This document shows positions 42,968 through 47,859 of a stretch of 47,859 bases of DNA, piece after piece. Source of the DNA: CAZRIE01 sp964600075 (lineage in GTDB: Bacteria; Bacteroidota; Bacteroidia; Flavobacteriales; Flavobacteriaceae); the NCBI GenBank assembly GCA_964600075.1, contig CAZRIE010000018.1, forward strand, positions 1-47,859, read 5' to 3'. The stretch's first letter is position 1. The number at the start of each line of letters is the position of its first letter. Below the pieces are notes generated by a model. It saw only the letters and a list, made by a program, of their open reading frames with translations. It did no database searches and had not been told where the DNA came from. The translations under genes and the position numbers were made by a program.

Positions 42968-45202
42968 ATGAAAAAAGTTTACAAAGGATTGTTAGTCTTG
43001 GTAGGTGCGATGCTAATACTACTGTTATTGTTGCCGATGATTATTAAAAATTATGCCGTTTCAAATAGTAAAGAACTTTTAGGTAGACAGATTGAGATCG
43101 GTAAGTTGAAATACAATTATTTCTCGAGTACAGCGAAAGTCTATAATTTTAAAATGCTTGAGCAAAACGAGAAGGGTGTTTTTACATCTTTTGACACATT
43201 GATTGTTAATGTTGAACCTTACCGACTTTTATTTAATGAAAAGGTTGTGGAACAATTTTATATCAAAGGATTGATGGTTAAGTCCGTCATGAAAGATTCT
43301 CTCTTTAATTTTGATGACCTCATAACTTTTCATACCCAAGACACGGTTACCACCAAAGATGGGGATGCCGAAACCTTTAAATATGACATCTCTAATATTG
43401 AACTCAAAGATTCTAATTTCTTTTTTGATAATCAGAATGTTGGTAAAGAGACCCACATCGAAGATTTCTCATTTGTCATACCCTACATTGGTTGGAATCA
43501 AGAGGAAAAAAGTAACGCAGCGATAAAGTTCAATTTTAAAAATGGCGGGTATTTTCAATCGGCTTTAAATATTAACCCTGTAGATGGTGAATTTGATGCC
43601 TCGATTACCCTAAAAGACTTGTACTTAAAGCCATTTTATGAATATGTTCTTGAATATGCCGAAATCAATGATTTTAATGGAAGCTTAAATTCACAAATAA
43701 AAATTACGGGGAATACCAATGAAGCCATAAATTCTATCGTTTCCGGTCATGTAGATCTCAATGACTTTGTAATGACCGATAAAAATGATAAAGCCTTTTT
43801 AAAGGCCGACAAAATATCGACCAACCTGAAGAAGATCGATTATGCCAATAGTTCTTATGTCATTGATTCCTTAAAGGTGAACGGTTCGTATACTTTCTTT
43901 CAATTGGATTCCGTGTCGAATAACTTCTTCAGGGTTTTCAAATTAAACCAACCCACCGATTCGACCCAAACGGAGGATAAGGTAACCCAAACTGCCGATT
44001 CTGTTGGCGTTGATTCTGCCCCGGCAATTGAAATGTATTATGCGATAAACCATTTGGATATTGACAATGGAGTACTCGATTATACCGACAATCTTACTGG
44101 CCAACCCTTTGCGTATCATTTAAGTGAAATGGTCTTAAAATCGGATAGCATTTCGAGCGACAAGGATTGGGTCGATCTGTATTCCGATATGCTGCTAAAC
44201 GACCGCGGTACCTTACATGCAGAACTGGGGCTCAACCCATCCGACTTGAGGAACGCTAAGCTGGACTTGACCATTGAAAAATTCATGCTTTCCGACATTA
44301 ATATATATGCCAAATACTATACGGGGCACAGTATTCTTTTAGGTGATTTTTACTATTATTCGAATTCGACCATTACCAACGGCGCTATTGTCAGCGAGAA
44401 CAAATTGATGGTCAAGAATGTTTCTGTAGAAAACAACAAAGGCGGGCTGTTTACCTTACCGCTGAAATTTGCCCTATTTTTATTGACCGATAAAAACGGC
44501 GATGTCAATCTTGATATACCCGTAAGGGGAGACCTCAACGATCCGGAAATCAGTATAGGGAAGATTGTATGGACGACCTTTAAAAATGCCATTGTTAAAA
44601 CGGCGGCCAGTCCCATTAATGCCATTGCGGGCCTTATTGATGGCGACCCCAAGGAATTTGAGGAAATGACATTCTCTTATTTGGATTCTATCCCTTCCGA
44701 AAAACATCAAAAAAAGTTGAACAAACTTCTGGAACTTGAAGAGAAAAAACCGGGACTTAAAATCGAACTTATCCATTATGTCGATAAAAATTTGCAGGCC
44801 AAAGCAATAGCTATTGGTGTTGCCGAGACACCTGAGAATGGTGACGCGAACGCCGAGGAGGATGAAAACGAAAATGAACTGGAAACCAATACTCAGAAAA
44901 AGATTGTGATGAACACTGCAAAAATAGACTCCGTTGTTAACAATGCAGATAAGTTACAAGTAATAGATCCAGTTGGTGCAGGGGCTACTGCAGATCGTTA
45001 TACCGCCGCTTTGATAGCAAGTACCAATGCGTATTTGAAGAGTGTCAACGCCGCAACACAAATCGAAGCAAAAAAATCGGACCCTCAAGAACCTAAAAAT
45101 GTGGGTTCGGCATCACGCTTCAAAATCAATTACGATATGCTCGAAGATTCAGTAGAATCACCTGCCAAGATACCAAAAGACATTTCAAATGTTAAGCCTT
45201 AG
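42968..45202 (+). CDS. AsmA-like/DUF748 envelope protein
   Basis: This 744-residue protein has an N-terminal membrane anchor (GLLVLVGAMLILLLLLPMIIKNYAV) and then long repetitive beta-rich sequence typical of AsmA/DUF748 proteins, with IEIGKLKYNYFSSTAKVYNFKM and later GDVNLDIPVRGDLNDPEISIGKIVWTTFKNAIVKTAASPINAI. Related proteins (TamB, YhdP, AsmA family) form hydrophobic grooves spanning the periplasm and move lipids to the outer membrane. The C-terminal 200 residues are acidic and charged. ATG 42968 is preferred to an upstream in-frame ATG because it starts the anchor with MKKVYKG. Confidence 0.85.
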   Translation: MKKVYKGLLVLVGAMLILLLLLPMIIKNYAVSNSKELLGRQIEIGKLKYNYFSSTAKVYNFKMLEQNEKGVFTSFDTLIVNVEPYRLLFNEKVVEQFYIKGLMVKSVMKDSLFNFDDLITFHTQDTVTTKDGDAETFKYDISNIELKDSNFFFDNQNVGKETHIEDFSFVIPYIGWNQEEKSNAAIKFNFKNGGYFQSALNINPVDGEFDASITLKDLYLKPFYEYVLEYAEINDFNGSLNSQIKITGNTNEAINSIVSGHVDLNDFVMTDKNDKAFLKADKISTNLKKIDYANSSYVIDSLKVNGSYTFFQLDSVSNNFFRVFKLNQPTDSTQTEDKVTQTADSVGVDSAPAIEMYYAINHLDIDNGVLDYTDNLTGQPFAYHLSEMVLKSDSISSDKDWVDLYSDMLLNDRGTLHAELGLNPSDLRNAKLDLTIEKFMLSDINIYAKYYTGHSILLGDFYYYSNSTITNGAIVSENKLMVKNVSVENNKGGLFTLPLKFALFLLTDKNGDVNLDIPVRGDLNDPEISIGKIVWTTFKNAIVKTAASPINAIAGLIDGDPKEFEEMTFSYLDSIPSEKHQKKLNKLLELEEKKPGLKIELIHYVDKNLQAKAIAIGVAETPENGDANAEEDENENELETNTQKKIVMNTAKIDSVVNNADKLQVIDPVGAGATADRYTAALIASTNAYLKSVNAATQIEAKKSDPQEPKNVGSASRFKINYDMLEDSVESPAKIPKDISNVKP

Positions 45203-45206
45203 AAAA

Positions 45207-45577
45207 ATGAAAAAACTTATCCTTATTATCGTGCCCATTGTCCTTCTTTCGGTTACGGCCTACAAGCAGAGTGTCAAAGAAGTTGAAGTGACCACAGAAG
45301 CAGTTTTGGAAGATGAAAGGGCGGAAAGAACGGCGGAATACAATCCATTAAAAAATCTGTATTTCGGTCAGACCCAACAACATACGAACTGCTCTTTCGA
45401 TGCGGCGATTTTAGATGTTAATGGTGGCCCCGAAACAGCCTATAGGCATGCCTCTGGCGAAAAGTTAAAGCACCCGTCAGGTATGGAAACACAATTGAAA
45501 GTGTCGCTGATTTTTTATCGGTTACCGACCATGCGGAGAATTTAGGGGGTAATTATGCTCAACGTTTTTTTTACTAA
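45207..45577 (+). pseudogene. DUF3604 protein N-terminus, frameshifted and truncated
   Basis: The frame begins with a signal-like MKKLILIIVPIVLLSVTAY and then has DUF3604-type sequence: NPLKNLYFGQTQQHTNCSFDAAILDVNGGPETAYRHASGEKL. Near 45505 the reading moves to another frame, where DFLSVTDHAENLGGNYAQ continues the family pattern (TDHAE metal-site motif) before a stop at 45575. Full-length members have about 600-700 residues, so most of the gene is missing. Confidence 0.75.
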
Positions 45578-45690
45578 TATTTGTATAATTATTCCGAATA
45601 AAAAACCTTGATTTTGTCCTGTGTTATTCTAATTTGGTGTTAATTTTTACTTATATTTATTTTTTGAATTTATCCATATACTTTACAACC

Positions 45691-46419
45691 ATGAAAAAAA
45701 ACTTTTTAGTACTTCCATTGCTTCTTGTCTCGTTTTTAGTGGACGCACAAGAAGTTAAAGAAATGGATTCTGTTGCCATATTCATCTTAGATAAAATGGG
45801 TGAAGTCATAGGCGACTTAGAATCTGTAAATTTTACTTTAAATAATTCGGCAGATAGATTAGATGCAGACAAAAATATTATAAAGCACTATTCTACGAGT
45901 GCTATTTCCTTTTCTGGATCTGACAAATTGCATATTCGTACTGAAGGTACAAAGGGCAAAAGTGGTTTTCATTATGATGGTGCTTATATGTCCTACTACA
46001 ATTATGATGAAAATAACTATGTTACCCTTGAGGCACCGGAATCAACTTTAGAGATGATTGATGAGATGCATCTTGATTATGATTTTAAGTTCCCGGCTGC
46101 AGATTTTTTCTATCCGTCTTTTACAGACGATATGATTGAACAGTTTAATAGCATCAAATTTTTAGGAAAGAAAACTATTGATGGCGAAGAGTGTTATCAT
46201 ATCATGGCAACTAATGCAGATTCGAATATGCAATTATGGATTTCAAATGAAACCTATTTACTTCCAAAGCACTTTGTGCTTATTTATAAAAACAAATCAA
46301 ATCTGCAATACGAATCAACTTTTAGTAATTGGTCATTAAATCCAAATATTCCCGATGCTGTGTTCGATTTCATGCCACCACCAAATGCTAAATTAATAAG
46401 CATTTTAAAAAAGTCTTAA
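45691..46419 (+). CDS. DUF2092-family secreted protein
   Basis: This 242-residue exported protein has a signal peptide ending near LVDAQ. The body matches the DUF2092/LolA-like half-barrel pattern: FTLNNSADRLDADKNIIKHYSTSAISFSGSDKLHIRTEG, YDGAYMSYYNYDENNYVTLEAP, and KFLGKKTIDGEECYHIMATNADSNMQLWISNETYLLPKHFVL. The LolA-like fold suggests binding of a lipid or other hydrophobic ligand in the periplasm; the real role is unknown. ATG 45691 begins the signal peptide. It is 26 bases ahead of the DUF6515 gene and probably in the same operon. Confidence 0.75.
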   Translation: MKKNFLVLPLLLVSFLVDAQEVKEMDSVAIFILDKMGEVIGDLESVNFTLNNSADRLDADKNIIKHYSTSAISFSGSDKLHIRTEGTKGKSGFHYDGAYMSYYNYDENNYVTLEAPESTLEMIDEMHLDYDFKFPAADFFYPSFTDDMIEQFNSIKFLGKKTIDGEECYHIMATNADSNMQLWISNETYLLPKHFVLIYKNKSNLQYESTFSNWSLNPNIPDAVFDFMPPPNAKLISILKKS

Positions 46420-46445
46420 TCGCTACAGCACAAAATTAATTTATC

Positions 46446-47483
46446 ATGACAACACATACTTTTAACATTAAACATAAATTAGGGATCATATTTGTTTTTT
46501 TGGTCTTAGCCTTTCCTTCAGATTTAGTAGCTCAACGCATGGGCCATGGTGCTTCTAGAGGTGGAGGTCGTTCGATGTCTAGGCCAAGTGCATCTCGGTC
46601 GACGCCGAGTAGGTCTATAAACGGAGGTCATAAGGCATCTACGAGCAGAAATATTTCAAAACCTAAAACTTCTACCAATAGAGCAACAACAAGACCCAAA
46701 ACTTCTACGAATAGAGCCACAACAAAACCAAATGTTTCCAGAAATAAAACAACTGGTACCCGACCTACCACTAGTAATGTAAAAAATAAAAAGACCTCTA
46801 CTGTTAAAAATAGGAGCACCAATAAGGTGGGCAACAATAACAAGGTTGGTAATAAAACGCGCGTTGGTAATAATAATGTCAATATTAATGTGAACAATAG
46901 TAGGCATACCAATGTTAGAAACACAAGAGTAAGAGGGAGCTCTAGAGCGTATGTTAGACCGCCATATCGCTATGGTGGTCGTGGTTATTATTGCCATAGA
47001 CCTTACTTCTACCATCCGTACCGACCATTTTATTGGGGCCCATATTATCATCCCTGGGGCTATTTTGTGACAACATTGGCTACTACGGCCATAATTGTGG
47101 CCATAGTTAATGATAATGATGACGATGACAATGACGAATATCATTATGAAAACGGAACCTATTATTTAAAAACAGAAGATGGCTTTGAGGCAGTTCAGGC
47201 ACCAGTTGGTGCTCAAGTTCCCTCCATACCCAAGGAAGCCGAAACGGTAGAGGTCAATGAAACCAATAATTATTATTATGGTGGTGCCTTTTATGAACAA
47301 AATTCTGAAGGTTATGTAGTTGTGCCAGCCACTGCCGGAACAATAGTTCCTAATTTACCAGAAGGAGGAGAAGAAGTGAAAATAGGCGAGCAGACCTATG
47401 TTCAATTTGGAGATACGTATTATCAACCTATCCAGTTAGATGGTAAAGACATGTATGAAATAGCTGAAATTAAGGAAGAATAG
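46446..47483 (+). CDS. DUF6515-like exported protein with basic low-complexity region
   Basis: This 345-residue protein has a signal peptide (about 12-29, ending DLVAQ). A strongly basic, Ser/Thr/Asn/Arg-rich segment at about 30-160 contains near-repeats of SKPKTSTNRATTRPKTSTNRATT and NKVGNNNKVGNKTRVGNNNV. A Tyr/His/Pro-rich stretch follows (RPPYRYGGRGYYCHRPYFYHPYRPFYWGPYY), then a hydrophobic helix (YFVTTLATTAIIVAIV), an acidic NDNDDDDNDEY run, and a C-terminal pair of GTYYLKTEDGFEAVQAPVGAQVPSIP-type repeats as in DUF6515. Function is unknown. The His/Tyr-rich part could bind metals or surfaces. The gene ends at a strong terminator. Confidence 0.75.
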   Translation: MTTHTFNIKHKLGIIFVFLVLAFPSDLVAQRMGHGASRGGGRSMSRPSASRSTPSRSINGGHKASTSRNISKPKTSTNRATTRPKTSTNRATTKPNVSRNKTTGTRPTTSNVKNKKTSTVKNRSTNKVGNNNKVGNKTRVGNNNVNINVNNSRHTNVRNTRVRGSSRAYVRPPYRYGGRGYYCHRPYFYHPYRPFYWGPYYHPWGYFVTTLATTAIIVAIVNDNDDDDNDEYHYENGTYYLKTEDGFEAVQAPVGAQVPSIPKEAETVEVNETNNYYYGGAFYEQNSEGYVVVPATAGTIVPNLPEGGEEVKIGEQTYVQFGDTYYQPIQLDGKDMYEIAEIKEE

Positions 47484-47509
47484 AAAATGTGTTTTTAAAG
47501 TTATTCTTA

Positions 47510-47550
47510 AAGTGAAGCGTGGTACTATTTTACGACGCTTCACTTTTTTT
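47510..47550 (+). terminator. Strong terminator after the DUF6515 gene
   Basis: AAGTGAAGCGT (47510-47520) and ACGCTTCACTT (47535-47545) form a perfect eleven-base-pair stem followed by a T-run. Confidence 0.9.
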
Positions 47551-47741
47551 ATTAGTAAAACACATAAAGTATTTTGTATACAATGGATATAAAGTTACTC
47601 TCTTGATTTGCTCATAACTTAAACCCTTAATAATCCTTATTATGAAATTGAAAGTAGCTACATCACCAATTGTATAGAGCCCCAATTAGAAAATTATGAT
47701 TTAAGATGTCTATTTGGTATTAACCAGTAAAACCCTTTAGT

Positions 47742-47821
47742 ATGAAAAAAGCACCAATACTTCTTTTGTAAGCACGGGCCTAAGCAGTTGTTCGACCATC
47801 AATCGGCACTTTCAGGAGTAA
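47742..47821 (+). pseudogene. Lipoprotein signal-peptide relic
   Basis: ATGAAAAAAGC opens a frame MKKAPILLL that stops at once. The next bases in a shifted frame read STGLSSCSTINRHFQE, a good lipobox with Cys. Joined, they look like one lipoprotein signal broken by a frameshift. Evidence is short, so confidence is low. Confidence 0.3.
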
Positions 47822-47859
47822 GCCTAGTTTTAAAAAAAAGATGTTAAAAAATGCCCTTG

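Larger units (their letters stand above)
47484..47859. other. Right-edge region with terminator and relics
   Basis: After the terminator at 47510-47550 there is no intact gene. A short lipoprotein-like relic is at 47742-47821. Confidence 0.4.

Noticed and set aside
46628..46924. Minus-strand Leu/Val-rich frame opposite the DUF6515 gene
   Set aside because: It is a shadow of the Asn/Thr/Lys-rich repeats on the plus strand.

Overview
The window looks like chromosome from a marine-type member of the Flavobacteriaceae (Bacteroidota). This rests on gene content: gldJ, porV (type IX secretion and gliding), cdd, pdhA and pdhC lie in an order I associate with that family. Other support comes from a PafA-type phosphatase, Bacteroidota-style lipoprotein signals, starts without clear Shine-Dalgarno sequences, and a TAnnTTTG-type promoter box before the tRNA. 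No integrase, transposase, rRNA or CRISPR array was seen. The genus cannot be fixed from the sequence alone.

Region by region: (1) 368-4962, a TetR regulator in a tight run with an RraA-like aldolase, a two-subunit UxaA-family dehydratase/lyase and a sodium/solute symporter. This reads as a small acid catabolic operon of unknown substrate. (2) 4975-6469, a decayed stretch: a truncated lipoprotein start, a nested inverted repeat and a serine-hydrolase lipoprotein gene broken by three frame changes. (3) 6588-8696, an exported MTA/SAH nucleosidase and a purine permease whose frame is broken by an extra copy of a 7-base repeat. (4) 9134-18853, a four-gene minus-strand cluster of the kind best known from Planctomycetes: two long heme-motif lipoproteins (PSCyt1-DUF1549-LamG-DUF1553), a Tat-exported DUF1501 protein, and a membrane DUF2231-cytochrome-LRR protein. 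It ends at a terminator and carries eight copies of GATTACT in an intergenic gap. (5) 19057-27308, tRNA-Val, murF, gldJ, porV, cdd, pdhA and pdhC. porU, usual between gldJ and porV, is absent here. (6) 27404-37744, housekeeping genes: M28 peptidase, SDR, HAD phosphatase, SprT-like protein, manC, DUF389, MlaFE-type lipid transport, PafA and murI. (7) 38046-45577, envelope genes (secreted helical protein, HdeD, an HdeD-like/phosphoesterase fusion, an AsmA-like protein) mixed with relics: two copies of a PPIase N-terminal fragment and a frameshifted DUF3604 start. (8) 45691-47483, a DUF2092/DUF6515 envelope pair closed by a strong terminator.

The most interesting system is the heme/DUF1501 cluster. 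It predicts a surface or periplasmic apparatus with c-type heme sites, a LamG glycan-binding module and a membrane partner, and its function is not established. The second theme is seven-base repeats: one inside the purine permease and one before the DUF1501 gene, both suited to slipped-strand switching. The third is active decay: the window holds at least six broken genes or gene fragments.
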